The position numbers were made by a program, and so were the translations under genes. Shown here in pieces: positions 24,084-33,806 of a stretch of DNA of 64,000 nucleotides. Numbering within the stretch: the stretch's first letter is position 1; each line of letters starts with the position of its first letter. Source of the stretch: Ornithinibacillus bavariensis (GTDB lineage Bacteria > Bacillota > Bacilli > Bacillales > Amphibacillaceae); the NCBI RefSeq assembly GCF_018333235.1, contig NZ_BORP01000002.1, forward strand, positions 310,001 to 374,000. Direction: 5' to 3'. A model generated the notes under the pieces. The model saw only the letters and a program-made list of their open reading frames with translations, was not told the DNA's origin and ran no database searches.

Positions 24084-24112
24084 TTAATATAACGAATTAA
24101 AGGGGACATGTT

Positions 24113-24937
24113 ATGAAACTATACCTATCAGTTGATATGGAAGGAATAACCGGCTTACCTGATTACACTTATGTTAGCGCTTCCATGCATAATTATGAGC
24201 GTGCCCGTAAAATAATGACTGACGAGACGAATTATGTCATTGGTGCCGCATTTAAGAACGGCTGTAGTGAAGTGTTAGTAAATGATAGTCACATGAAAAT
24301 GAATAATATACTGATTGATCAATTACATCCAGATGCACAACTAATTACAGGAGACGTGAAAACGTATTCCATGGTTCATGGTCTGGATGATAGTTTTTCT
24401 GGCGCAATGTTCATAGGTTATCATTCACGTGCTGGTATGCCGGGAGTTATGTCACACTCGATGATCCATATGGTCCGAAATTTTTATGTTAATGACCTAC
24501 AGGTTGGAGAGCTTGGTATGAATGCATTTGTTGCAGGTCATTATGGTGTTCCAATTTTGCTTGTTTCTGGAGATGACCAAACGGCAATAGAAGCTGAGGA
24601 GCTTATTCCTAATGTTACTACTGCTATTGTCAAACAAGCTATATCACGCTCTGCAACAAAGAGTTTAACCCCTAAAAAAGCAGGGGAACTTTTACAAGAA
24701 AAGGTCAAGCAAGCAATAACATACCGTGATCAAGTCGAGCCTCTTATTCCACCAACAAACCCAACCATTCGTGTGGAATTTGTTAATTATGGTGCAGCGG
24801 AGTGGGCAAGCATGATGCCTGGAACGGAAATTATTCCGGGTACAACAATGGTTCAATATCAGGCCAAGGACATGCTTGAAGCATATCGAGCGACACTTGT
24901 CATGATTGAATTAGCCTATAACACTAAATATGCATAA
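24113..24937 (+). CDS. dppA: D-aminopeptidase DppA (M55)
   Basis: A zinc D-aminopeptidase that releases D-amino acids such as D-Ala from peptides. The 274-residue protein keeps all family metal ligands and active residues at the B. subtilis positions: D8 and E10 (SVDMEG), H60 (NDSH), H104 (GYH) and E133 (VGELGM). There is no signal peptide, so it acts in the cytoplasm on imported wall peptides. It is the first gene of a dpp-ykf cluster inserted between murAA and spoIID; AAGGGGACATGTT precedes the ATG. Confidence 0.93.
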   Translation: MKLYLSVDMEGITGLPDYTYVSASMHNYERARKIMTDETNYVIGAAFKNGCSEVLVNDSHMKMNNILIDQLHPDAQLITGDVKTYSMVHGLDDSFSGAMFIGYHSRAGMPGVMSHSMIHMVRNFYVNDLQVGELGMNAFVAGHYGVPILLVSGDDQTAIEAEELIPNVTTAIVKQAISRSATKSLTPKKAGELLQEKVKQAITYRDQVEPLIPPTNPTIRVEFVNYGAAEWASMMPGTEIIPGTTMVQYQAKDMLEAYRATLVMIELAYNTKYA

Positions 24938-24995
24938 ACTTCCAGAGCTACTTACTTCGTAAAAGATTAATATGTCAAAACTGGGGAGAACGAAT

Positions 24996-25799
24996 TTGAA
25001 ATCATTAACAGAAACAATACAAAAAGTAGTCGATGATGCTGGAGGTTTATGGGGAATTTCCTTACTAGACTTAGATACCAATGATAGCTGGGAGCTTAAT
25101 GAGCACGAGCTTTTTTATGCAGCAAGTGTGATAAAGGTTCCGATAATGATAGCGGCTTTTGCTGCTAGCCATAATGGGGAAATGGAGCTTAGCAAAAAAG
25201 TAGTTTTAAAGCGAGAGGATATCGTTGGCGGGTCCGGGGTTTTACAGTATATGACCCCGGGTACAAGTGTTGCGATATATGATCTCATCACATTGATGAT
25301 TATTCAAAGTGATAACACAGCTACCAACTTATTAGTCGATTTAATTGGAACAGAAAAAATTCAACAAGAGATGGAGAATATTGGGTTGGAGAAGAGCTGT
25401 TATTATCACAAAATGATGATTGGTTCAGTTGATCGAAAGGAATTCAATCAAATTACTGCTGCAGAGATGACAATGATGTTAAAGAAACTTGTGACGGGTA
25501 AAATAGTCTCTATTCATGCCTGTGAACAGATGATAGATATCATGAAAAAACAGCAAATCCGTCATACCCTACCGAGTAAAATAGAATTAATTGATGGACC
25601 AATTATTGGTACTTTAAAGGAATTTGAAATAGCTCACAAGACTGGAAATGTTTTAGGTATTCGCCATGATATTGGCATTTTCTACGTTGGGCAAAGAAAA
25701 ATGATAGCTTCTATTCTTTCAAAGGGTGTAGGGGAAATTGATTCATTAGAGGCGTTTGGACATATTGGATTAGAAATATATCGCTTTCTTAAGCAATAA
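24996..25799 (+). CDS. Leaderless SxxK serine hydrolase, class A beta-lactamase fold
   Basis: The 267-residue protein has the three motifs of the penicillin-recognising fold: S44-x-x-K47 (AASVIKVP), S105-D106-N107 and K215-T216-G217. The class A deacylating motif ExxLN (Glu166) is missing from the expected omega-loop, where GSVDRKEFNQIT stands. No signal peptide is present. It is therefore more likely a cytoplasmic D,D- or L,D-peptide hydrolase or amidase than a resistance enzyme. The start is probably TTG 24996, supported by TGGGGAG; an ATG at 24972 lacks a site. It lies between dppA and dppB, a position empty in B. subtilis. Confidence 0.8.
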   Translation: MKSLTETIQKVVDDAGGLWGISLLDLDTNDSWELNEHELFYAASVIKVPIMIAAFAASHNGEMELSKKVVLKREDIVGGSGVLQYMTPGTSVAIYDLITLMIIQSDNTATNLLVDLIGTEKIQQEMENIGLEKSCYYHKMMIGSVDRKEFNQITAAEMTMMLKKLVTGKIVSIHACEQMIDIMKKQQIRHTLPSKIELIDGPIIGTLKEFEIAHKTGNVLGIRHDIGIFYVGQRKMIASILSKGVGEIDSLEAFGHIGLEIYRFLKQ

Positions 25800-25915
25800 A
25801 CATAAATCCATAAGCGCTGTTATTGAATAAATAATTAAGAAGAATCATAGCTTATCTTTAGAGAATTCTACATTATTTGCGCTAGCCAAGCGTAAGAATA
25901 CAGGAGTTGGGGGCA

Positions 25916-26848
25916 ATGCTTCGCTACATATTAAAACGATTATTAATCATGATCCTTACGTTATGGATTATTATTACGCTGACATTTGTACTAATGACAT
26001 CCATCCCTGGGTCACCATTTACTAGTGATCAGACGTCCAATGAAACGGTTCAACAAAATCTTGAAAAGCACTACAATCTAGATAAACCAAAGTATATGCA
26101 ATACCTACTTTATTTAAAGTCAATCGTAACATTAGATTTTGGACCATCTATTAAACAACCAAACCAGACGGTGAATGACTTACTTGGAAGAGGGTTCCCA
26201 ATATCCTTTGAGCTTGGAATTGTTACAGTTATTGTTGCAGTAATATCTGGGATCACGTTAGGGGTATTAGCTGCACTACGGCATAACGGGATTATTGATT
26301 ATTTAGCGATGGGTATTGCAGTTCTTGGTATTTCTATCCCAAACTTCATACTGGCAACATTGCTTATCCAAAAGCTGGCGGTAGACTGGGAAATATTCCC
26401 TGTTGCAACCTGGGCGAGTCCAATGCATATGGTTCTTCCCGTTCTAGCACTGGCGACGGGACCAATGGCTATTATAGCAAGGTTAACTAGATCAACCATG
26501 CTAGAGGTGTTAACACAGGACTATATAAAAATGGCACGCGCCAAAGGCTTAGCACCCTGGAAAATTATCATAAAACATGCACTTCGAAATGCCTTAATGC
26601 CTGTAATCACAATTATGGGAACCCTACTTGCAGGTATATTGACGGGAACGTTTGTTATTGAACAAATATTTGCCATACCGGGAATGGGTAAGTATTTTGT
26701 GGAGAGCATTAATCACCGTGATTATCCCGTCATTATGGGAACTACTGTATTTTATAGTGCGTTTTTGATTATCATGCTTTTTCTCGTGGATATTGCCTAT
26801 GGATTCGTTGACCCAAGAATTAAAGTAACCAAGAAGGAAGGGGAATAG
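25916..26848 (+). CDS. dppB: Dipeptide/murein-peptide ABC permease DppB
   Basis: One of two membrane subunits of a peptide importer. The 310-residue protein has an N-terminal helix, an external loop with SIKQPNQTV, and five further helices. The EAA-type loop that contacts the ATPase (TRSTMLEVLTQDYIKMARAKG) follows residue 190. ATG 25916 follows CAGGAGTTGGGGGC. It heads the transporter genes dppBCD, which are nearly contiguous. Confidence 0.9.
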   Translation: MLRYILKRLLIMILTLWIIITLTFVLMTSIPGSPFTSDQTSNETVQQNLEKHYNLDKPKYMQYLLYLKSIVTLDFGPSIKQPNQTVNDLLGRGFPISFELGIVTVIVAVISGITLGVLAALRHNGIIDYLAMGIAVLGISIPNFILATLLIQKLAVDWEIFPVATWASPMHMVLPVLALATGPMAIIARLTRSTMLEVLTQDYIKMARAKGLAPWKIIIKHALRNALMPVITIMGTLLAGILTGTFVIEQIFAIPGMGKYFVESINHRDYPVIMGTTVFYSAFLIIMLFLVDIAYGFVDPRIKVTKKEGE

Positions 26849-26851
26849 GCC

Positions 26852-27808
26852 ATGAAAAGTAATCAACATCCCCATCACATAGCAGCAAAGGAGCAGATAC
26901 ATGATGATTGGTTTAGATGGCGAGAAAAGGACAAATCAGAGCAGGAGCAAGTATCAAGGCCATCTCTATCCTATTGGAAGGATGCTTGGCGGAGGCTTCG
27001 TAAAAATAAATTAGCTATGCTGGGACTAGTTTTCCTAATAGTACTCATTATCATGGCAATATTCGGGCCAATCCTATCTCCATATGAAGTCAATAAAGGG
27101 GTACTATCCGACCAGTACCAAGCCCCATCTAGTGAACACTGGTTTGGAACAGACTCACATGGCCGGGACGTATTTACACGTACATGGTATGGAGCAAGAA
27201 TCTCTTTATTTGTTGGATTTATGGCTGCGCTAATCGATGTAACGATTGGAATCGTATGGGGAGGTATCTCGGGCTATAAAGGCGGACGCACGGATAACAT
27301 CATGATGCGAATAATTGAAATCCTATATGGCTTACCTTACCTTCTAGTCGTAATTTTGTTACTAGTAGTTCTTGGTCCCAGCCTTTCTACTATTATTGTT
27401 GCTTTGACGGTAACAGGCTGGGTAGGAATGGCCAGGATTGTACGAGGGCAGGTCATGCAAATTAAAAATTACGAGTATGTTCTCGCATCGAAATCATTTG
27501 GAACAAAAACATCACGCATTATCCGGCGAAATTTATTGCCAAACACGATGGGGCCTATTATTGTACAAATGACTTTAACCGTACCTTCTGCAATTTTTGC
27601 AGAAGCCTTCCTAAGCTTTATTGGTCTTGGAATTCAGGCTCCGTATGCAAGCTGGGGTGTCATGGCTAATGATTCACTTGGAGCGATATTATCAGGGAAC
27701 TGGTGGACATTATTCTTCCCTGCATTTTTCATCTCGTTTACTATGTTTGCATTTAACGTACTAGGAGACGGATTACAGGATGCACTTGATCCGAAACTAA
27801 GGAAGTAG
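26852..27808 (+). CDS. dppC: Dipeptide/murein-peptide ABC permease DppC
   Basis: The second membrane subunit of the importer. The 318-residue protein carries the OppC-type N-terminal extension (about 1-50), a first helix (NKLAMLGLVFLIVLIIMAIF), the HWFGTDSHGRDVFTR motif near 95 and the EAA loop near 200-220. It starts three bases after dppB stops, with GGAAGGGGAATAGGCC as ribosome site. Confidence 0.92.
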   Translation: MKSNQHPHHIAAKEQIHDDWFRWREKDKSEQEQVSRPSLSYWKDAWRRLRKNKLAMLGLVFLIVLIIMAIFGPILSPYEVNKGVLSDQYQAPSSEHWFGTDSHGRDVFTRTWYGARISLFVGFMAALIDVTIGIVWGGISGYKGGRTDNIMMRIIEILYGLPYLLVVILLLVVLGPSLSTIIVALTVTGWVGMARIVRGQVMQIKNYEYVLASKSFGTKTSRIIRRNLLPNTMGPIIVQMTLTVPSAIFAEAFLSFIGLGIQAPYASWGVMANDSLGAILSGNWWTLFFPAFFISFTMFAFNVLGDGLQDALDPKLRK

Positions 27809-27817
27809 GTGCTAATA

Positions 27818-28825
27818 ATGGAAAAAATACTAGAGGTACAAGACCTACATGTTAGGTTCACGACCTATGGTGGGACCGTTCAGGCGGTCAGGGGCGTAGA
27901 CTTCCATATACATAAAGGAGAAACATTGGCTATTGTGGGTGAATCTGGCTGTGGAAAAAGTGTTACATCCAATGCCATTATGCGACTTATTCCAAATCCA
28001 CCTGGAAAAATAACAAAGGGGAAGGTTCTCTTTAAAGGTCAGGATTTAACAAAGTTAACGGAGAAAAAGATGCGTTCCATTCGTGGTGTCGATATCTCAA
28101 TGATATTCCAAGATCCAATGACTGCTCTGAATCCTACTTTAACGATAGGAACCCAGCTAGTTGAGGGATTGAAGCAACATCGGAAGGTCTCTGACAGCAT
28201 AGCAATGAAAAAAGCGTTGGAAATGATGCAACTCGTTGGAATTCCTAATCCTGAAGAGCGAATGAAGCAGTACCCACATCAATTTAGTGGCGGAATGCGT
28301 CAGCGAATTGTGATAGCAATCGCATTAATTTGTGAACCAGAACTACTTATAGCGGATGAACCAACAACTGCCTTAGACGTTACTATTCAGGCCCAAATTC
28401 TAGAGCTCTTTGAAAAAATCCAGGAAGTTACTGGTGTATCAATTATATTAATTACTCATGACTTGGGTGTGGTCGCAAAGATTGCTGACCGAATTGCTGT
28501 AATGTATGCAGGAAAAATCATTGAGACGGGAACAAAGCGTGAGATTTTTTATCAGCCACAGCATCCATATACACAAGGATTACTAAATTCTGTTCCCCGG
28601 TTAGATACGAAGGGAAAATTGCAACCCATTAACGGAACACCACCAGATTTATTCTCACCTCCTCTAGGATGTCCATTTACATCGAGATGCCCTTTAGCGA
28701 TGGAGGTGTGCAATAAAGTTTACCCAGACTCCACTAGGCTAAGTGATTCACATGCTGTGGATTGTTGGCTACAGGATGAGCGGGCGAAAAAACTACTGGC
28801 CACGATGGTCACAAACAAAAGGTAA
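27818..28825 (+). CDS. dppD: Peptide ABC transporter ATPase DppD
   Basis: ATP-binding subunit of the importer, 335 residues. Walker A is GESGCGKS near 40, the signature is FSGGMRQR, Walker B is LLIADEPTTALD, and the H-loop is ITHDLG. The C-terminal oligopeptide-transporter domain carries the conserved GCPFTSRCPLAMEVC cysteines. ATG 27818 is preferred; a GTG at 27809 immediately after the dppC stop is an alternative. The second ATPase of the pair is encoded at the end of the cluster. Confidence 0.92.
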   Translation: MEKILEVQDLHVRFTTYGGTVQAVRGVDFHIHKGETLAIVGESGCGKSVTSNAIMRLIPNPPGKITKGKVLFKGQDLTKLTEKKMRSIRGVDISMIFQDPMTALNPTLTIGTQLVEGLKQHRKVSDSIAMKKALEMMQLVGIPNPEERMKQYPHQFSGGMRQRIVIAIALICEPELLIADEPTTALDVTIQAQILELFEKIQEVTGVSIILITHDLGVVAKIADRIAVMYAGKIIETGTKREIFYQPQHPYTQGLLNSVPRLDTKGKLQPINGTPPDLFSPPLGCPFTSRCPLAMEVCNKVYPDSTRLSDSHAVDCWLQDERAKKLLATMVTNKR

Positions 28826-28837
28826 GGGGGATAAAGG

Positions 28838-30484
28838 ATGAAAAAGCTTCTCTTTTTACTAATGGCAGTATTTACGATATTTGTTTTAGCTGCATGTACT
28901 GCCAATGAAAATGCAGGTAAATCAGACGAGACAGAAAACAAAGGTAATGAACCAGGAGATTCAAAAGATGTGGAAAATGGAAAGGTTCTTAAATTGAATA
29001 ATGGCACAGAACCTACATCACTTGATCCATCTATTGGATTTGATGCGGTATCATGGGATCCGCTTAACAACTTAATGGAAGGACTAACCCGCCTAGATTC
29101 AGAACATAAAGCTGCTGAAGGGGTAGCGGAGAAATGGGATATATCAGAAGATGGTCTTACCTATACCTTCCAAATCCGTGAAAATGCAAAATGGTCAAAT
29201 GGTGACCCTGTCGTAGCTAAGGACTTTGAATATGCATGGAAATATATGCTTAACCCTGATACAGCATCACCAGCAGCATTCCTAGCCTATTTTATAAAAG
29301 GGGCTGAGGACTATAACAGTGGAGACGGATCAGTTGATGATGTTATGGTCACAGCAAAGGATGAGAAAACATTAGAGGTCGTGTTAGAGCAACCAACAGG
29401 ATTTTTTCTGGATGTCTTAACGAATCCTGCGTTTTTCCCAATTAATCATAAGGTTGCCGAAGAGAATCCTAATTGGCATGCTGAAGCAGATACGTTTGTT
29501 GGAAACGGTCCGTTTAAATTAGATTCATGGAAACATGATGAAGAGATGGTATTTGTGAAAAATGAACATTACTGGGATGTTGATTCTGTGAAATTAGATA
29601 AAGTCCATTTTGCTATGGTCAATGATTCAAACACACAGTATCAGATGTTCCAAAGTGGAGAGCTTGACACTGCAAGCATCCCACCAGAATTATCGGATGA
29701 ATTAATCAATGGAGATAATGTATTCATTGGTCCCTATGGAGGTCTAGAATTTTACCGTTTTAATTTAACAATGGAACCATTCCAAAATAAGAAGATTCGA
29801 CAAGCATTTTCGCTTGCGGTAAACCGTGAGGATATTGCGAAGTACGTCGTGAAAAACGGTGTAGAGCCAGCTTACGGCTTCGTCTCCCCGGGGTACACTA
29901 GTCCAACTGGTACAGATTTCCGTGAAAAAAATGGTGATCTTGTATCTTATGACCCAGAAAAGGCAAAACAATTACTGGAAGAAGGAATGAAAGAAGAAGG
30001 CTATAATGAACTACCACCAATCACGTTATCGTATAACACAAATGATACAAATAAAGCAGTTGCAGAGGCACTTCAAAACATGTTTATGGATAATTTAGGT
30101 GTTGAAGTAACACTAGAAAACCAAGAATGGAATGTATTTTCTGAAGCTCAAAAGGCATTAGAGCTTCAATTCTCTCGTAGCTCGTTTATTAATGATTATA
30201 ATGATCCAGTTAACTTCCTTGAAAGCTTTATTACAGATTCCTATATGAACCGTACTGGGTTTTCGAGTAAGGAATACGATGAGCTAATTACTAAGGGAAA
30301 AACAGAAACCAATGAGGAAAAACGTTGGGAGGCATTATACGAAGCAGAAAGAATGCTAGCTGATGAGATGATCGCGATACCAATTCGTTATTACAACACA
30401 GTAGTATTAGAGGCGGACGGTGTTGAAGGTATTTTACGTCACCCGGTAGGTTATTTTGATTTGAAATATGCAGATAAGAAGTAA
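28838..30484 (+). CDS. dppE: Peptide-binding lipoprotein DppE
   Basis: Extracellular substrate-binding protein of the importer, 548 residues, of the SBP family 5. A lipoprotein signal peptide ends at LAAC (Cys 20), followed by a flexible, acidic linker. Typical family stretches are LNNGTEPTSLDPSIG and NREDIAKYVV. AAGGGGGATAAAGG precedes the ATG. A terminator-like hairpin downstream may make the ykf genes less expressed than the transporter. Confidence 0.92.
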   Translation: MKKLLFLLMAVFTIFVLAACTANENAGKSDETENKGNEPGDSKDVENGKVLKLNNGTEPTSLDPSIGFDAVSWDPLNNLMEGLTRLDSEHKAAEGVAEKWDISEDGLTYTFQIRENAKWSNGDPVVAKDFEYAWKYMLNPDTASPAAFLAYFIKGAEDYNSGDGSVDDVMVTAKDEKTLEVVLEQPTGFFLDVLTNPAFFPINHKVAEENPNWHAEADTFVGNGPFKLDSWKHDEEMVFVKNEHYWDVDSVKLDKVHFAMVNDSNTQYQMFQSGELDTASIPPELSDELINGDNVFIGPYGGLEFYRFNLTMEPFQNKKIRQAFSLAVNREDIAKYVVKNGVEPAYGFVSPGYTSPTGTDFREKNGDLVSYDPEKAKQLLEEGMKEEGYNELPPITLSYNTNDTNKAVAEALQNMFMDNLGVEVTLENQEWNVFSEAQKALELQFSRSSFINDYNDPVNFLESFITDSYMNRTGFSSKEYDELITKGKTETNEEKRWEALYEAERMLADEMIAIPIRYYNTVVLEADGVEGILRHPVGYFDLKYADKK

Positions 30485-30710
30485 AGAGAGTAGTCGGGGC
30501 TGAGTGGCTTATGGGATTCGTGGTTTTCGAAGAGATATTATGACAAACTTCTATCCGATATCGATCTGTCGTTCAAGGATAACTAATCCAGTTGAACATT
30601 AGTAGCAGATTGAAACGATGTCATCATATGGATGTAGGGTATCAACCATTTTTGAAATCTATTTGTCCTTTAAGACTAGCAAAACTGACACACCACTACT
30701 GTATTACTAA

Positions 30711-30748
30711 GGAATGGCTCACTCATGAAAGGTGAGCCGCTCCTTTTT
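30711..30748 (+). terminator. Terminator between dppE and ykfA
   Basis: GGCTCAC and GTGAGCC, extended by GGA/TCC, form a stem around a loop of about 8 bases, followed by CTTTTTCATT. It splits the cluster into a transporter part and an enzyme part. The preceding 226 bases hold no recognisable gene. Confidence 0.7.
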
Positions 30749-30780
30749 CATTCATGAATACGAAGAAAGAGGGTCATAAA

Positions 30781-31704
30781 ATGCTTCTTCCAAAAGCCTT
30801 AAAAAAAGGTGATCTAATAGGTGTAATTGCCCCTGCAAGCCCTCCTGATATGAAACGACTTCAACAAGCTATTCCCTTTTTTAAGAGCATGGGTCTTCAT
30901 GTGAAACTGGGACAAAATATTGATAAAGTATATGGCTATTTAGCTGGCACAGATGAAGAGCGATTAGCTGATTTTCATCACATGATTGCGGATGATGATG
31001 TAAAGGCAATCATTTTCGCAAGAGGGGGCTACGGTACTAGCCGTATAGCAAATGTCATCAATTACGATTTAATCGCAAAACATCCAAAAATCATCTGGGG
31101 CTACAGTGATATTACTTATTTACATATTGCAATAAGGCAGAAAACAGAACTCGTTACCTTCCATGGGCCAATGCTAGCGTCTGATATAGCAGATCCGAAA
31201 TTCGATACATTATCTGCACAAATGTTTCAGCAATTATGGGAACCTACTGCACTACGCTATGATGAAGCATTTTCCGAACTAAATGTGCTAGTTGAAGGAA
31301 GAGGGGGAGGTCCTCTAGTTGGTGGGAATTTATCTTTAATATCGAGCACCTTAGGAACAGACTTTGAGATAGACACAAATGGGAAAATATTATTAATGGA
31401 GGATATTGGTGAGGTACCATATCAAGTGGACTCCATGCTGAATCAATTGAAGCTTGCTGGAAAGTTAGGAGAAGCGGCAGGAATAATCGTAGGTGATTTT
31501 GCTGATGCAAAACCGAAGAATAAACCCTCGCTATTATTAGACGAAGTCCTTCAGCATTATTTAGGGGATTTAGAGTGCCCCGTCATGACCGGATTTAAAA
31601 TTGGACATTGTTTTCCACATTTTGCAATCCCGCTTGGTGTGACTGCATTATTAGATACAAAAGATAAAAGTTTGTCTGTCATGCCGGGGGTGATTAGGGA
31701 ATGA
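30781..31704 (+). CDS. ykfA: LD-carboxypeptidase family protein YkfA (S66)
   Basis: A serine peptidase of the LdcA family that trims the terminal D-Ala from murein tetrapeptides. The 307-residue protein has VIAPASPP near 15-22, the nucleophile S109 in WGYSDIT, the glutamate in LLMEDIGE near 205 and a C-terminal histidine in FKIGHCFPH. No signal peptide, so it works on imported peptides. ATG 30781 follows AGAGGGTC. An ATG 27 bases upstream falls in the terminator tail. Its stop overlaps ykfB by four bases. Confidence 0.9.
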   Translation: MLLPKALKKGDLIGVIAPASPPDMKRLQQAIPFFKSMGLHVKLGQNIDKVYGYLAGTDEERLADFHHMIADDDVKAIIFARGGYGTSRIANVINYDLIAKHPKIIWGYSDITYLHIAIRQKTELVTFHGPMLASDIADPKFDTLSAQMFQQLWEPTALRYDEAFSELNVLVEGRGGGPLVGGNLSLISSTLGTDFEIDTNGKILLMEDIGEVPYQVDSMLNQLKLAGKLGEAAGIIVGDFADAKPKNKPSLLLDEVLQHYLGDLECPVMTGFKIGHCFPHFAIPLGVTALLDTKDKSLSVMPGVIRE

Positions 31705-32795
31705 AAATCCAACAAATTGAAACATATCTGGCAAAGGTTCCATTAAAAAAAGCATTTAAAACAGCCTTGCGAACAGTCACCATTGCGGAAACCATTATTG
31801 TAAAAATTACCTGTGATAACGGCAAGGTCGGCTACGGGGAGGCTCCTCCAACCCATGTAATAACAGGGGAATCAATAGCAAGTATTTCTTTTGCAATTAA
31901 TGAAGTATTAAGACCGGCTTTAATCGGAATGTCATGCCTTGACCGGGAACAATTATTTGCAAAAATTAATAGTCTATTAGTTGGTAACACCAGTGCAAAA
32001 GCTGCAGTAGATATGGCAATTTATGATTGTGTAGCACAGCAAGCGGAAATGAGCCTTAGACAATATTTAGGTGGGTACCAGTCACAAATCGAAACAGATT
32101 ATACGGTCAGTGTTAATAGTCCAGAGGAGATGGCGAGTGATGCAGAAGAGTATGTAAGAGATGGTTTTTCAATGTTGAAAATAAAAGTAGGAAAAGATGA
32201 AATTGATACGGATATACAACGGATACAAGCAATTCGAAAGCAAGTCGGATCAAATGTGAAGATTAGACTAGATGCAAATCAAGGCTGGGAACCAAAAGCA
32301 GCCGTACGTGCCATTCAAAAGATGGAAGACCTTGGCTTAAATATTGAATTCATTGAGCAACCAGTAAAGGCTCATGATATAAAAGGCTTAAAATTTGTCA
32401 CAAGTCATACATATATCCCAATAATGGCAGATGAAAGTGTCTTTTCTGCTCGTGATGCAGAAAATGTTCTCGAACAGGCTGCGGCAGATCTAATTAATAT
32501 TAAACTCATGAAGGCAGGAGGCATTCACGAGGCGTTAAAGATTGCTAATCTAGCGAATGTGTTCGGTATCTCCTGTATGGTTGGTAGTATGATCGAATCT
32601 AAAATAGGAATTACTGCTGCAGCACATTTTGCAGCAAGTCAACCAAATATCGCTTACTATGATTTCGATGCCCCACTTATGCTGTCAGGTGATTTAATTG
32701 ACGGTGGTATACAGTACAAAGGGAGTCGGATTGTCTTTGGCGATAGCTTTGGATTAGGCATTCAAGGGCTTCGTGAGGAGTATTTAGTGAAGTAA
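31701..32795 (+). CDS. ykfB: L-Ala-D/L-Glu epimerase YkfB
   Basis: An enolase-superfamily epimerase that converts L-Ala-D-Glu from murein into L-Ala-L-Glu, which ordinary peptidases can use. The 364-residue protein has the acid/base lysines K160 and K162 (LKIKVGK) and K268 (NIKLMKAGG). The magnesium ligands are D191 (LDANQGW), E219 (FIEQPV) and D244 (MADESV). These are the same numbers as in B. subtilis YkfB. Coupled to ykfA through an ATGA overlap. Confidence 0.95.
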   Translation: MKIQQIETYLAKVPLKKAFKTALRTVTIAETIIVKITCDNGKVGYGEAPPTHVITGESIASISFAINEVLRPALIGMSCLDREQLFAKINSLLVGNTSAKAAVDMAIYDCVAQQAEMSLRQYLGGYQSQIETDYTVSVNSPEEMASDAEEYVRDGFSMLKIKVGKDEIDTDIQRIQAIRKQVGSNVKIRLDANQGWEPKAAVRAIQKMEDLGLNIEFIEQPVKAHDIKGLKFVTSHTYIPIMADESVFSARDAENVLEQAAADLINIKLMKAGGIHEALKIANLANVFGISCMVGSMIESKIGITAAAHFAASQPNIAYYDFDAPLMLSGDLIDGGIQYKGSRIVFGDSFGLGIQGLREEYLVK

Positions 32796-32847
32796 TTATC
32801 CAGACATTCATATGCAAGAAATAAAACTCCTGAAAGGGGAAAAACAA

Positions 32848-33792
32848 ATGTACAATCAAACGTTCCTTCCATTCCCAGATAAATTTCATGTCGTGGCTGT
32901 CCAGGTTGCTACAGTATGGACTGCCCCAGATTCACCAAGAGAAATGGATCGACTAGCCATTACTAATCCAACAAATATAAGAGCTTGGCTTGAAAATCAA
33001 ACTTATGAAGACAAAGTGAATTTATGTGATGATAATCGCGTACAAACTCAAGCACTCTATGGTGAGGCGGTACTTATCCAGGAAGTGCGGGGAGGTTGGG
33101 CCAAGATAACAATCCCTGCTCAGGCAACTAAGAAAAATGAACAAGGCTATCCCGGTTGGATTCCTATATGCCAATTAGCCGAAGTAGAAAAGAAAAATTG
33201 GCAGAAAGAGAAGACAGCAGCTATCAGTGTGAAGCACATATGGCTTAAAAATGAACAAGGAGAAAGAGAATTGGAGCTTAGCTTTATGACCTGTCTTCCT
33301 GTTTTAAATGTGCATGCTGATAGCGTTGAAGTGGTGACCCCTAAAGGAGTGGGATATCTGCCAAAAGAAGCTGTAAAGATATTCCCAACAGAAATTGGTG
33401 GGGAAAAAGGTGGGGGAGAAGCCATTATCAGAGCTGGCGAGAACTTTATCGGATTGGATTATCTATGGGGTGGGATGAGTTCCTTTGGTTTTGACTGTTC
33501 GGGATTCGCTTATACAATGCATAAAGCGAATGGCTATGAGATTAGTAGAGATGCTTCCGATCAGTCTGAACATGGTCAGGAAATTCCTTTTGATAAGGTA
33601 ATGCCAGGGGACTTACTCTTCTTTGCCTATCAGGAAGGGGACAGGAAAGGATATGTCCACCATGTGGGGTTTTACTACGGTGACGGAAGGATGCTTCATT
33701 CCCCTCATACAGGAAAAGGAATAGAAATTACTAATTTGAAAGATACAAAATACGAGAAAGAGCTTTGTATTGCAAGGCGGTACTGGTTCTAG
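32848..33792 (+). CDS. ykfC: Gamma-D-glutamyl-diamino acid endopeptidase YkfC (NlpC/P60)
   Basis: It cuts between gamma-D-Glu and the diamino acid of murein peptides that have a free N-terminal L-Ala. The 314-residue protein has two SH3-like regions (about 15-110 and 120-180) and a C-terminal NlpC/P60 domain. That domain carries C217 (FDCSGF), H272 (HHVGFY) and H287 (HSPHTG). No export signal is visible after the start. ATG 32848 follows AAAGGGGAAAAAC; an upstream in-frame ATG at 32812 lacks a site. Confidence 0.92.
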   Translation: MYNQTFLPFPDKFHVVAVQVATVWTAPDSPREMDRLAITNPTNIRAWLENQTYEDKVNLCDDNRVQTQALYGEAVLIQEVRGGWAKITIPAQATKKNEQGYPGWIPICQLAEVEKKNWQKEKTAAISVKHIWLKNEQGERELELSFMTCLPVLNVHADSVEVVTPKGVGYLPKEAVKIFPTEIGGEKGGGEAIIRAGENFIGLDYLWGGMSSFGFDCSGFAYTMHKANGYEISRDASDQSEHGQEIPFDKVMPGDLLFFAYQEGDRKGYVHHVGFYYGDGRMLHSPHTGKGIEITNLKDTKYEKELCIARRYWF

Positions 33793-33806
33793 GAGGTGCA
33801 AGGAAC

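Noticed and set aside
24996-25799. Class A beta-lactamase resistance gene
   Set aside because: No signal peptide and no Glu166 motif, and it sits inside a peptide uptake cluster.
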